Assembly (NCBI GenBank): GCA_963734955.1
Contig: CAVTJO010000007.1
Location: forward strand, 186,001 to 250,000
Reading direction: 5' to 3'
DNA: 64,000 bases
Source: UBA11986 sp963734955
GTDB lineage: Bacteria > Bacteroidota > Ignavibacteria > UBA10030 > UBA6906
Of the stretch, positions 9,672-17,169 are shown one piece after another. The notes beneath the pieces are model-generated. The model was not told the DNA's origin and did no database searches. It saw only the letters and a program-made list of their open reading frames with translations. The stretch's first letter is position 1. The number at the start of each line of letters is the position of its first letter. A program made the position numbers and the translations under genes.

Positions 9672-9836
9672 GGTCGCTCTCCTTTTCTGATTTGAGGTAA
9701 CTCATGGTTGATGGTACATTGTTTCCGCTGATTTAGCAAGAGGAGAGTAAGGGGTTGATTGGTGGAAAGGGATACGGAAATCTCAACGCAGAGTCTCCTG
9801 GTAAAGCCGGGAAGGTTGGAACCTGGGAAAGGGGTC

Positions 9837-10184
9837 CTAGCTTCCCCGATAGGTTGAGTATCCGTAGGGGCTCAGCAACAATGGAACGTGGTAATGCGAG
9901 GCGATGTCCTTGACTTCAAAAATGACAATGACAGAAGGATAGAAGGTTTCAACCCGACTGTTATGGAAATACGACGCGGTGTCAAATGTAAGTCGATAGA
10001 TTCCAGGAGCAAGCCGGGTGTTCTCCGGCAACAAATCCCCGATTCTCCCGTCGGCGTTCGTGCTGCTTTCTGCGATCAGCTTCCACCTCACTCCGTTTTC
10101 GTGAAAATCCAGGACGACGTTCAATCCCGCCGCTGGCTGGCCGAGTGAGGTATCGAGAACATGCGTTGTAATTGTGCTGTGCAT
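9837..10184 (-). CDS. pucM: 5-hydroxyisourate hydrolase (HIUase)
   Basis: 115 aa from the ATG at 10184. It hydrolyses 5-hydroxyisourate, the product of urate oxidation, to OHCU. Family marks are the start HSTITTHVLDTSLGQPA and the C-terminal YRGS tetrapeptide that separates HIUase from transthyretin. The start lies 2 bp after the SGNH hydrolase stop, so translational coupling is likely. The frame runs 23 codons further upstream, but that would overlap the SGNH gene and precede the conserved N-terminus. It is the last gene of the minus-strand purine operon. No urate oxidase is found in the window. Confidence 0.93.
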   Translation of the reverse strand: MHSTITTHVLDTSLGQPAAGLNVVLDFHENGVRWKLIAESSTNADGRIGDLLPENTRLAPGIYRLTFDTASYFHNSRVETFYPSVIVIFEVKDIASHYHVPLLLSPYGYSTYRGS

Positions 10185-10186
10185 GG

Positions 10187-10819
10187 CTACTTGTTGAATT
10201 GTTGGTTCGGTGTCAATATCATGGTTGCGGTCGGTAACGTAAGTCTTGCCCACTCCCCATACATCCTGCCCGAGGGATGCAGTCCGTCTGATGCAATCAG
10301 GGATGGGTCGTTCAATGCCGTTCTCGAGATGGATGTTACATCGACGTATTGTGCTCCGGCCCTCGTTGCCTCTTCAAGATTGACACGATTGTAAGAATCA
10401 ATCTCTGTGGCGATCTTCATCCTGTCCCTGCCGTTCGCAAACGGGGTTACTCCCCAATCAGGAATCGAAAGAACAATCGCGTGTGATGCCTCCCCTCCCG
10501 CAAAACCGATTGCACGCCGGAGCAAACCGGAGAATTCTTTTCCATATTCTTTGGTGCTTCTTCCGCGGTACTGGTTGTTAACACCGATGAGGAGAGACAC
10601 CAAATCAAACTGCCCCCGTGGGTGCTCCCGGTCGATTGCCTCGTCCAGTTCGTCCGTCGTCCACCCGGTTTTTGCGATGATGACCGGCTCTCCGATATCA
10701 AGCTCCCGGTCGTGCAACATTTGTATCAACCGGGCCGGCCAGCATTCGCCTTTACTCACGCTCTCACCAACGGTATACGAATCTCCGAGTGCGAGAAACC
10801 GGAAGATGTGCACACCCAT
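10187..10819 (-). CDS. SGNH/GDSL hydrolase embedded in the purine operon
   Basis: 210 aa. The four SGNH blocks are readable: GDSYTVG (nucleophile Ser), GWTTDEL (Gly block), IGVNNQ (in place of GxND) and SDGLHPS with the catalytic Asp-x-x-His. No signal peptide, so probably cytoplasmic. The family holds esterases, lipases and acyl hydrolases; the substrate here is unknown. Its place between the aldolase-like gene and HIU hydrolase, with tight spacing, suggests a role in ureide breakdown or a linked step, but nothing in the sequence proves it. Confidence 0.82.
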   Translation of the reverse strand: MGVHIFRFLALGDSYTVGESVSKGECWPARLIQMLHDRELDIGEPVIIAKTGWTTDELDEAIDREHPRGQFDLVSLLIGVNNQYRGRSTKEYGKEFSGLLRRAIGFAGGEASHAIVLSIPDWGVTPFANGRDRMKIATEIDSYNRVNLEEATRAGAQYVDVTSISRTALNDPSLIASDGLHPSGRMYGEWARLTLPTATMILTPNQQFNK

Positions 10820-10822
10820 GGA

Positions 10823-11014
10823 TCAAGAATCGGTTGTTCGGAAACTCCAGGACAGAGGCGGCCTGGCCAGGAATATCATCAAGAGGATGATAGGGAAAAT
10901 CCAAACGATTTGCGTGATCACACGGCTTCCATACTTGCGTCCCTGTGTTTGCCAAGCGCGATCAGGATCCTCATAAGTCAATTGGCATCCCTTCGGTTGG
11001 TCGCTCACCTTCAT
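10823..11014 (-). CDS. Possible small single-pass membrane protein
   Basis: 63 aa from the ATG at 11014 (a TTG at 11035 would add seven residues). The N-terminal two thirds are polar, and residues about 37-53 form one hydrophobic helix (IVWIFPIILLMIFL). It fills the otherwise unexplained 229-bp gap between two operon genes and ends 3 bp before the SGNH start. No family is recognised. It could also be non-coding spacer with a chance frame. Confidence 0.4.
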   Translation of the reverse strand: MKVSDQPKGCQLTYEDPDRAWQTQGRKYGSRVITQIVWIFPIILLMIFLARPPLSWSFRTTDS

Positions 11015-11048
11015 ATCCTGTGTGGCAGCTATCAAGGTATGTTGGCAT

Positions 11049-12494
11049 CTATTGCGTTCTTCTTCGGTTCAGTATCTTGACGAAGGATCTCAATCGCAAC
11101 TCTTCAAGACTGAGCCCTGTCATCTGTGCCTCAGCATCTGTGATTGCACCGCAATTGAGCCCCCGTAGAAAGAAATTGAGCAGTCCCTGACCTGTAGCCG
11201 CGTCGTCAAACACATCGCCAATGAGTGTTGCCTGAGCGGCCTTCTCCATGAACGTCTTGAGCCGGGTTGACGCCTGTTGGAGGCCGTCGAGGAAGAATGC
11301 ATACACAGCGGCGTAACGAATGGGAAGCTGTCCCGGATGAAGGTCCCATCCCTGGTAATACCCATGCATCAGCGAATGGTTTGTGTCCTCAAACGCCATT
11401 CTCCATGCTCGGTACACGGCTGCATTGTTCTCGGTCCTCTGCTTTGCTGTCAGAGGTTTGGCCCCCTTTTCAACCCGATGACGCGGTACGGGCATCACTG
11501 TTGTCGCTCCGTCGGAAATGGCAATGCCGGTTTGTGCAAAGGCAACCTTCATCATGTGGCGTGCAAAGTCGCATGCCGGGTGTTGCATGCTCTGATATGT
11601 AGCGGTGATTTCACACAACGCAGTGTAATCGTACACGCCGAAATGTGCTGCAATAAGCCTTCCCTTTGCTGCCGAAGCAAGGATCGGAAGGGCTGATTCC
11701 CCGCGTGAATTAATGATGGACTGAGGGGTCTCAATCATGATTTCAAGTTTGAGCGACCCCGCGGGGAGTCCGGTCTGTCTTTCCAGAAGCTCGAATACGC
11801 TTATGATGGTATGAATCTGTTCGGGGATTGTCACCTTTGGAATCGTCACAACGAAGTGGTCGGGAAGCCTGCCGCCCGTGCTCTGCGCGAGCGTAGTAAC
11901 GAAAATATCCAGCGTGCGGATGGCGCGCATCCTCAGTTCTTCGGTGAATGGCTTCACCCGAATGCCGATAAAAGGCGGAAGCGTCCCATGGGTCATTCCT
12001 TTGGCGATCTGGACTGCTGCGGATGCCGCATGTCCATCTTCCTCCTGGTCCGAACGGTTGCCGTACCCGTCCTCAAAGTCGATGCGAAAGTCTTCGACAG
12101 GCTCCACCTGAAGCTTTGCGACCACTCTATTGTAAATGGTGTAAGCGAACCACGCAGGTTCATTGGTGAGCTTGACTGATGTGCTGTTCCTGTCGAGTCG
12201 TTTCTTGAGGGTCCTGATTTGTGGAGTCGTTGCAGGAAGTTTCTCGCTCCCGCGCAAGCCGATTGCCCTGGCAAATGTCGCGAAATCCGGGGCATACTCA
12301 TTCAGGGAACCAAGCGCGAGGATCCCCAGCTTCCTTGCGGTATCTGATTTGAAGATTTGCGCTCCACCATACACGGTATGGACTGCCTGTCGTGCCCCGG
12401 AATCGCCGGGGAATTGTTCTGCAAATGCACGGTTGGCAGTGTGCAAACGTGAAAGCACTCCATCAAGTGTTTCCGGTGTGAGTGTCAAACGCAT
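11049..12494 (-). CDS. HpcH/HpaI-aldolase/malate-synthase-like protein (DUF6986 type)
   Basis: 481 aa from the ATG at 12494, which has GGAGA seven bases upstream. The middle and C-terminal parts look like a TIM-barrel of the citrate-lyase-beta/HpcH family: RIDFEDGYG (metal or substrate acidic loop), RVKPF, TIPKVTIPEQ, LEIMIETPQSI (the conserved Glu) and AHFGVYDYT. Such proteins act on glyoxylate-, pyruvate- or CoA-linked C-C bonds. From memory, this family often sits with allantoin genes in other phyla, where its reaction is not firmly known. An inferred role is disposal of glyoxylate made from ureidoglycolate. Confidence 0.7.
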   Translation of the reverse strand: MRLTLTPETLDGVLSRLHTANRAFAEQFPGDSGARQAVHTVYGGAQIFKSDTARKLGILALGSLNEYAPDFATFARAIGLRGSEKLPATTPQIRTLKKRLDRNSTSVKLTNEPAWFAYTIYNRVVAKLQVEPVEDFRIDFEDGYGNRSDQEEDGHAASAAVQIAKGMTHGTLPPFIGIRVKPFTEELRMRAIRTLDIFVTTLAQSTGGRLPDHFVVTIPKVTIPEQIHTIISVFELLERQTGLPAGSLKLEIMIETPQSIINSRGESALPILASAAKGRLIAAHFGVYDYTALCEITATYQSMQHPACDFARHMMKVAFAQTGIAISDGATTVMPVPRHRVEKGAKPLTAKQRTENNAAVYRAWRMAFEDTNHSLMHGYYQGWDLHPGQLPIRYAAVYAFFLDGLQQASTRLKTFMEKAAQATLIGDVFDDAATGQGLLNFFLRGLNCGAITDAEAQMTGLSLEELRLRSFVKILNRRRTQ

Positions 12495-12549
12495 GCTGCA
12501 TTCTCCATTCAATTGTGGTGGTGGAATGTAATGGTCGATCCATCATGTC

Positions 12550-13062
12550 TCATTGCTGAGCGCGGAACAGCTTTTCCAGCCGGAGTCGAGTGATTTTGGA
12601 TTGCTCTCCGGCGGAGATACGAAGCTCCTCGTCAGGATGGTTTCGCAATCGTTCCCTCAGCAGCAGGAGCATTTCGTCCGCACTCTTTCCGGTTGCGCAC
12701 ACGATGAATATGTAACCAAACTTCCGCTCATACTTGACGTTTTCAACTGCGAGTGCACGGAGTGCCGCCTCGGATGCAATGCCCGTTCCTGCTTGTTCGT
12801 CCTCGGCCCACGTTCTGACCGCTAAAAATTTCCTGCGCAACAAGTCCATGCCTCCGATCTTCGGATGGTGTGCAAATGCCTCCTTCCAGTCCGTCTCTTC
12901 AAGGTTGTTCCAGATGGATTCCGCTCTGAGGAATAGGTCATCGGGTGAATGGAACGGTCGTGACACCGTCATTGTGTGGATCCATTTTTGTGACCCGCAG
13001 CAGCGTTCGAATGTACTGCTTGCTTCTTCCGGAGGAAGCGCGTTAATCTCGCTCAAGGTCAT
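12550..13062 (-). CDS. uraD: OHCU decarboxylase
   Basis: 170 aa, family length. It decarboxylates 2-oxo-4-hydroxy-4-carboxy-5-ureidoimidazoline to S-allantoin. Visible family marks: the catalytic His in AHHPKIGG, the acidic EDEQAGTG loop, and YERKFGYIFIVCATGKSA near the C-terminus. It lies 18 bp after allantoicase and 55 bp before the aldolase-like gene, within the minus-strand operon. Together with HIU hydrolase it accounts for the two steps after urate oxidation. Confidence 0.93.
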   Translation of the reverse strand: MTLSEINALPPEEASSTFERCCGSQKWIHTMTVSRPFHSPDDLFLRAESIWNNLEETDWKEAFAHHPKIGGMDLLRRKFLAVRTWAEDEQAGTGIASEAALRALAVENVKYERKFGYIFIVCATGKSADEMLLLLRERLRNHPDEELRISAGEQSKITRLRLEKLFRAQQ

Positions 13063-13080
13063 ATGCTTCGGAACCGGGAT

Positions 13081-14103
13081 TCATCTGTTGGAGCCCAGAA
13101 CTCCCCACACCCTCAACCTGCTTACGCCACCATCCGGATAGATACTGAGACGAACATGAGTGCACTCGCCGAGGATGTGTAGCTCCTTCTCAAAGAAGTG
13201 TCTCGTGTCCGGTTTCAGCTTGGTTCTTGGCAAAAGCTCGTTCCAACGCGTTGAGGTCGAGTTCACCGTCTCGGCATTCAAATCCGTCGGGGAACTGCAT
13301 CCTTCAATCAAGCACTCGTCGGGGTAGTTTCCCTTGAAGTGAGTTGTGTCGATTTCGATCTTTTTCACCCGTCCGGGGCGGCCCAATTTGATGATTGCCC
13401 AATCGTTTCCGGGCCCGCGGCGACGCCTGGTTTCCCAGCCGTCTGCCATCGTTGCAGCCCGTCCGGGCATAAGAAGGTTTTGGACGCTACCGAAGTACAT
13501 GTCGCTGGCAGCGACGACTATTCCCCCCTTCTCCACCGCAGCGAGATCAATCAGGTCGTCCAATTTATACTTGCCCCACTCGGGCACCACCTCGCCGTAG
13601 ATCCGTAGTCTTGCTACCCCGCCGTCGGGATAGATGTTGAGGCGAACATGGGTATGCCGTTGGGTGTCAGCAATCCGGAAAACGTTTTGCGACCCCGGGT
13701 TCAATGGGGATTTCGAAAGTAACTCTGCCCAGATGGAGACATCGCTCGCCAATGAGGACGCGGCAGCGTTCTCTTCAGCGGTCGTTCCGTCGAGCGACCC
13801 GAATGGTGGATGGTTGCCGAGAAAGTGGTTCGTGTCAATATCGACCATCCTGATGATTCCCGGAAGACCGAGCCTCACGATGCACCAGTCGTGACCGGGA
13901 GTTCTCTTCCTCCGGGATTCCCATCCGTCCATCCATTTTCCCCGGTCAGTGTATTTGTCAGGAATGAAGATGCCCCGTCCGGGTTTCACGAGGTTTTCCT
14001 TTTCGGCAAAGAACTCATCGCTGGCAAGCATGGCCTTTCCACCAAGCCGTTCTGCCGCGAGATCGATTAGACCAGAAGGAATGGTGAAACTACTTTCCTG
14101 CAA
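13081..14103 (-). CDS. alc: Allantoicase
   Basis: 340 aa made of two homologous jelly-roll repeats. Each has the set LIDLAAE, GWE(S/T)RR(K/R)R, PGxDWxIVxLG, the I-D-T-x-H-F motif and a C-terminal TH(V)RLxIYPDGGVxRLR. It hydrolyses allantoate to ureidoglycolate and urea. The best start is a TTG at 14103, overlapping the allantoinase stop by 14 bp, which suggests coupled translation; no closer ATG keeps the first conserved block. Confidence 0.93.
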   Translation of the reverse strand: MQESSFTIPSGLIDLAAERLGGKAMLASDEFFAEKENLVKPGRGIFIPDKYTDRGKWMDGWESRRKRTPGHDWCIVRLGLPGIIRMVDIDTNHFLGNHPPFGSLDGTTAEENAAASSLASDVSIWAELLSKSPLNPGSQNVFRIADTQRHTHVRLNIYPDGGVARLRIYGEVVPEWGKYKLDDLIDLAAVEKGGIVVAASDMYFGSVQNLLMPGRAATMADGWETRRRRGPGNDWAIIKLGRPGRVKKIEIDTTHFKGNYPDECLIEGCSSPTDLNAETVNSTSTRWNELLPRTKLKPDTRHFFEKELHILGECTHVRLSIYPDGGVSRLRVWGVLGSNR

Positions 14104-15514
14104 TTACTTGGCTCCGTTCAGGTAGTTGTCGGGTCGACGCTGATTCACGCAGCAGTACTATTCCTCTTGGCTGACCTTCGAGCGATCGTCTCCTATAGAC
14201 ACGGTTCCCACGAAGAAATGTCATCTCCACCGTTCCGAAGAATTCCCGGCCTTCATACGGCGTCGTTTTGTGTCGATGGTGCAGCATCTCTTGCGTGACG
14301 GTAAATTTCTCCTCGGGGTTCCAAACAACAATGTCAGCGTCCACACCCGGCGCAATTGTGCCTTTGCGTTCATGAAGTCCAACAAGTTCTGCGGGCTTTC
14401 GACACATCCACTCCGCAACATGCTCAACTGTAAATTCTCTTTTGCGTGCCTCGCTCCAGACGACAGGCAGCCCAAGTTGGAGAGATGCAATTCCGCCCCA
14501 CGCCTTTGCGAAGTCCCCTTCATCGAGTGCCTTCATGGAAGGCGGACAGGGTGAGTGATCGGACACGATGAAATCGATGACGCCATCCTGAAGAGCCCGC
14601 CACAGTCGTTCCCGGTTTTCCTCCTCCCGAATCGGCGGGGCACATTTAAACCGTGTGTCGCCCTCAGGAATCTCTTCGGAGGAGAAATAGAGATAGTGCG
14701 GGCACGTTTCCACGGTGATGGGGATGCCTTCCGAGCGTGCCTTTGCCAGGGCAGGGACGGCGTCGGCGGACGAAAGATGGACGATATGCACCCGACATTT
14801 GTAGTGACTGCACAGGCGGATCATAAGTGCAATTGCGCGCTCCTCCCATTTTCGGGGGTGCGAGGCAAGATAGGTGCGATAGCTCTGAATTGTGGGCGAG
14901 ATGGCCTTGCGGAACGCTGAGTCAAGGTGTGCTAAAGGCGCGCCTCGGGCGAGTTCAGCATGAACCAACAACGGCACGTCATACCGTGCGATGACTGCCA
15001 TCGCCGCCCGAAGATCCCGATGTGTCACGCTCGGGAATTCATTGATGCCGGAATCGATAAGGAAGGCTTTGACGCCAAGAACGCCTGCGTTGACAAGAGA
15101 GGAAAGCCGGTTTGCATTTCCGGGAACCAACCCCGCGTAAAAACCACAGTCGACGAAGAGCTTGCCCGTTGCCGTCCCGATTTTCTGTTGGACGGCCTCA
15201 ACTGTCGTCGTCACGGGAGACGAGTTCAGTGGCATGTCGACCAGAGTCGTAACACCTCCAGCCGCTGCAGATCGCGTCGCGGTTTCAAATCCTTCCCAAT
15301 CCGACCGCCCCGGTTCGTTGATGTGGACATGTGTGTCAACCAGTCCCGGCATGACGACGAGATCGCCAACATCTTCAACGAGATACCGTGACGGGATGAA
15401 GCTCCTGGCAACGATCGCCTCAATCTTCTCGCCCTCGATGAGAATCGCGGCAGGCCTGACCCCATCGAGGGTCACAACACGGGTACTGCAGATTGCAAAG
15501 GACGGATGCAACAT
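14090..15514 (-). CDS. allB: Allantoinase
   Basis: 474 aa cyclic amidohydrolase that opens the allantoin ring to allantoate. Binuclear-metal residues are visible: DTHVHINEPG, the carboxylated Lys in GVKAFLIDSG, HAE, HIVHLSS and the Asp in SDHSPCPP. SDHSPC and the K-A-F-L environment fit allantoinase better than dihydropyrimidinase; the true dihydropyrimidinase of this window is at 57.2-58.6 kb. First gene of the minus-strand purine operon, divergent from xdhA. The C-terminus after about residue 440 is longer and less conserved than usual. Confidence 0.92.
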   Translation of the reverse strand: MLHPSFAICSTRVVTLDGVRPAAILIEGEKIEAIVARSFIPSRYLVEDVGDLVVMPGLVDTHVHINEPGRSDWEGFETATRSAAAGGVTTLVDMPLNSSPVTTTVEAVQQKIGTATGKLFVDCGFYAGLVPGNANRLSSLVNAGVLGVKAFLIDSGINEFPSVTHRDLRAAMAVIARYDVPLLVHAELARGAPLAHLDSAFRKAISPTIQSYRTYLASHPRKWEERAIALMIRLCSHYKCRVHIVHLSSADAVPALAKARSEGIPITVETCPHYLYFSSEEIPEGDTRFKCAPPIREEENRERLWRALQDGVIDFIVSDHSPCPPSMKALDEGDFAKAWGGIASLQLGLPVVWSEARKREFTVEHVAEWMCRKPAELVGLHERKGTIAPGVDADIVVWNPEEKFTVTQEMLHHRHKTTPYEGREFFGTVEMTFLRGNRVYRRRSLEGQPRGIVLLRESASTRQLPERSQVIAGK

Positions 15515-15533
15515 TGCGCTGAACTTTGAGCGT

Positions 15534-15560
15534 GTCCGGCGGACAGCGGTTTATTGCTGT
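15534..15560. promoter_or_regulatory. Inverted repeats in the allB leader, possible operator
   Basis: Two dyads sit between the predicted allB -10 box and its start: GTCCG-G-CGGAC at 15534-15544 and ACAGC-N8-GCTGT at 15543-15560. Their place is right for a repressor that responds to a purine intermediate, but no regulator gene is adjacent. Unproven. Confidence 0.3.
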
Positions 15561-15562
15561 TA

Positions 15563-15591
15563 AGAGTAGAGGTTTTGGGATCAAAACGCAA
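15563..15591 (-). promoter_or_regulatory. Candidate sigma-70-like promoter for the allB operon
   Basis: On the minus strand TTGCGT (15586-15591) and TACTCT (15563-15568) are spaced by exactly 17 bp, placing transcription about 40 nt before allB. Found by eye; the main sigma factor in this lineage may prefer other boxes. Confidence 0.35.
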
Positions 15592-15646
15592 GGGAAGGAA
15601 TTCGTTCATATACGGGGGGCGCAGAGGAAGGTGAGATTGATCAGCC

Positions 15647-15675
15647 TTGAAACTTCAGCCGAGAATTGCTACACT
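15647..15675 (+). promoter_or_regulatory. Candidate sigma-70-like promoter for the xdhAB operon
   Basis: TTGAAA (15647-15652) and TACACT (15670-15675) with a 17-bp spacer would give a leader of about 45 nt before the xdhA ATG. It faces away from the allB promoter about 55 bp off, so the 212-bp region could be controlled from both sides. Confidence 0.35.
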
Positions 15676-15726
15676 AACACTGGGTTGCATTGTTCCCACG
15701 GCGGTCTCACGCGTACAGGCTTCGGA

Positions 15727-17169
15727 ATGAGTTCCTTGGTTTCGTTCGTTCTTGATGGAAGGATTACCGAGCTCAGGTTTGACCGAGAGTCTGGCCTGCG
15801 ACCCACCACAACGGTCCTCAACTATCTTCGCTCGCTGCCGGACCACAAGGGAGTGAAGGAAGGATGTGCCGAAGGTGATTGCGGCGCCTGCACGGTCGTC
15901 CTCGGCGAGCGTTCCGAGGACGGGAGAATCCGGTACAGGTCGGTGGACTCATGCCTTGTCTTTCTCCCGATGCTTCACGGGAAGCAACTCATCACTGTCG
16001 AGAATCTGAAATCTTCAAACGGACTTCTTCACCCGGTGCAACAGGCAATGGTCGATTCCAACGGAAGTCAATGCGGGTTCTGCACGCCTGGAATCATCAT
16101 GTCGTTGTTCTCCTTGTACAAAAACACGGAGAACGCAACACGCGCCGAGATTGACGATGCACTAACGGGAAATCTTTGCAGGTGTACGGGATACAAACCC
16201 ATCATTGAAGCAGCGGCCACAGCGTGTGTGCGCCATGGCGTTGATGAGTTCACGAGTGGCGAGGTCGACGTGGCCGCAAAGCTCGAGTCATTGCAGGGAA
16301 GATCCCTTCACATAAAAACTGACCGCCAGGAGTACTTTCGACCAGTCACTCTTACCGAGGCACTGGCATTAACACAGAAACTCCCCAAGGCCACAGTCAT
16401 CTGCGGAGCGACAGACGTCGCCCTTCGAGTCACCAAGAACCATGAGCTGATTCCAACGATCATCGATCTCTCAGGTGTTGACGAGTTGAAAGCTGTGAGC
16501 GAAGATGCAACCGGACTGAGAATTGGCGCAGGCGCCACGTTAACCGGTCTGATGCCGAAGTTGAACGGTTTCAACGCACTCCGTGAGATGCTTTCCGTAT
16601 TTGGATCGCAACAAATCCGGAACCTGGCGACGCTCGGTGGAAACCTTGGTACGGCATCGCCGATTGGAGATGCCCTTCCGGTGCTGATAGCCTACGGCGC
16701 GAAGGTGGGGCTGCAAAGTATTGAGGGTGCGCGGGAAGTTCCACTGGATGGTTATGTTACCGGCTACAGACAAACGCTCAGAAAACCGGGCGAGCTCATT
16801 GTGAGCGTGTTGCTCCCCAAGCCGCGTCCCCGCGCAATCGTGAAATCATACAAGGTGTCAAAGAGAAAGGATCTTGACATCTCAACGGTCAGCGGAGGGT
16901 TCAAAGTTGAGCTGAGCACCACACACGGTGTTGCCCTCATTACAATTGCTTATGGTGGTATGGCGGAACGCGTGAAACGGGCGACGGCAGCAGAACAATT
17001 CCTGATGGGCAAACGATGGGAACGGGATACGATCGAGCAGGCAATGCCCTTGATTGATCAGGAGTTCACTCCGTTGTCTGATGCACGTGGCAGCGCCGAG
17101 TTCAGGCGGATCGCTGCAAGAAACCTGCTCCTGAAGTTCTGGGATGAAACCGTGGCCAATGGACACTGA
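15727..17169 (+). CDS. xdhA: Xanthine dehydrogenase small subunit (2[2Fe-2S] and FAD domains)
   Basis: 480 aa from the ATG at 15727; the open frame runs upstream but without conserved sequence. Plant-type ferredoxin Cys C47, C52 and C55 lie in GCAEGDCGACTVVLG. The second cluster is in QCGFCTPG and LCRCTGYKPI. A FAD domain of the CO-dehydrogenase flavoprotein type fills the C-terminal half (IRNLATLGGNLGTASPIGDALP). It passes electrons from the molybdenum subunit to the acceptor. The fusion of Fe-S and FAD domains in one chain is the XdhA layout of bacterial XdhAB enzymes. The stop overlaps the xdhB start. Confidence 0.94.
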   Translation: MSSLVSFVLDGRITELRFDRESGLRPTTTVLNYLRSLPDHKGVKEGCAEGDCGACTVVLGERSEDGRIRYRSVDSCLVFLPMLHGKQLITVENLKSSNGLLHPVQQAMVDSNGSQCGFCTPGIIMSLFSLYKNTENATRAEIDDALTGNLCRCTGYKPIIEAAATACVRHGVDEFTSGEVDVAAKLESLQGRSLHIKTDRQEYFRPVTLTEALALTQKLPKATVICGATDVALRVTKNHELIPTIIDLSGVDELKAVSEDATGLRIGAGATLTGLMPKLNGFNALREMLSVFGSQQIRNLATLGGNLGTASPIGDALPVLIAYGAKVGLQSIEGAREVPLDGYVTGYRQTLRKPGELIVSVLLPKPRPRAIVKSYKVSKRKDLDISTVSGGFKVELSTTHGVALITIAYGGMAERVKRATAAEQFLMGKRWERDTIEQAMPLIDQEFTPLSDARGSAEFRRIAARNLLLKFWDETVANGH

